From an uncultured Bacilli bacterium (GTDB lineage Bacteria; Bacillota_I; Bacilli_A; RF39; UBA660), in contig CALVKO010000006.1 in the NCBI GenBank assembly GCA_944332725.1, forward strand, positions 1 through 41,924: 41,924 bases of DNA, in the 5' to 3' direction. The notes below the pieces were generated by a model. The model was not told the DNA's origin and did not search any database. It saw only the letters and a program-made list of their open reading frames with translations. Position 1 is the stretch's first letter, and the number at the start of each line of letters is the position of its first letter. Below, one piece after another: positions 41,905-41,924 of the stretch. The translations under genes and the position numbers were made by a program.

Positions 41905-41924
41905 AATAAATGATTAAATCCTCG
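41905..41924 (-). rRNA. rrl: 3' end of 23S ribosomal RNA, cut by the window edge
   Basis: CGAGGATTTAATCATTT on the minus strand matches the usual 23S 3' end (CGAGGACTTAACC-like). About 60 bases of AT-rich spacer separate it from 5S. Confidence 0.75.

Noticed and set aside
1-41924. Mycoplasma-type genetic code (TGA = Trp)
   Set aside because: TGA ends smpB and the HD gene exactly where promoters begin, and Trp positions in conserved proteins are TGG.
1-41924. CRISPR arrays or tRNA genes
   Set aside because: No regularly spaced repeats with unique spacers, and no tRNA-like cloverleaf with a TPsiC arm other than the tmRNA, was seen in the intergenic regions.

Overview
The window is chromosomal DNA of a very AT-rich, gene-dense bacterium of the Bacillota type. 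It most resembles the small host-associated gut Bacilli that sit between Erysipelotrichales and Mollicutes; that placement is inferred from gene content and base composition. TGA acts as a stop (smpB and the HD gene end in it) and Trp is TGG, so this is not a code-4 Mycoplasma. Nearly all genes are on the minus strand. Overlaps are common and intergenic spaces are short.

Layout. Positions 1-1.7 kb: a truncated possible PD-(D/E)XK-family gene, then an AAA/DUF4143 ATPase behind a 23-bp triple repeat. 1.7-5.3 kb: the t6A tRNA-modification operon (tsaE-tsaB-rimI-tsaD) ending in a CofE-like ligase gene. 5.4-8.1 kb: an unknown gene convergent with tyrS, and a tyrosine-type T-box leader controlling dut-tyrS. 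8.1-12.5 kb: HD hydrolase, Der and EngB GTPases and three small unknown genes. 12.5-17 kb: tmRNA with smpB, RNase R, a membrane protein and rmuC. 17-17.4 kb: a rhodanese.

17.4-27.3 kb is the accessory core: a type IV secretion gene set (VirB6-like, PrgI/VirB3-like, a small VirB4-associated protein, VirB4 ATPase, a SpoIID-CHAP wall-cutting fusion, a lipoprotein and a VirD4 coupling protein). No relaxase, integrase or att site lies beside it. A bactofilin-like membrane protein follows at 27.4-28.4 kb. 28.5-33.2 kb: a DUF2179 membrane protein convergent with rimP-nusA-ylxR-infB-rbfA. 33.3-38.5 kb: CPBP protease, metallophosphoesterase, an XRE regulator with a membrane partner, a divergent kinase-fold protein, a YwaF-like membrane protein and a GNAT. 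38.5-39.4 kb: a short segment with a second GNAT, bracketed by a 21-bp direct repeat made from the 3' end of an RlmD-type methyltransferase gene; it looks like a decayed integrative element. 39.4-41.9 kb: the methyltransferase, a GH25 lysozyme, the rRNA operon terminator, 5S rRNA and the 3' end of 23S rRNA.

Regulatory style is compact. A TATAAT-like -10 (often extended TGn) is repeatedly followed after 6-7 bases by a GGTGAT or GGAGG ribosome-binding site and then the start codon, so leaders are only about 10 nt. Convergent genes share hairpin terminators that contain both stop codons, and two promoters have their -35 hexamer built over the stop codon of the gene before. All functional calls come from reading the sequence by eye; no database search was run.
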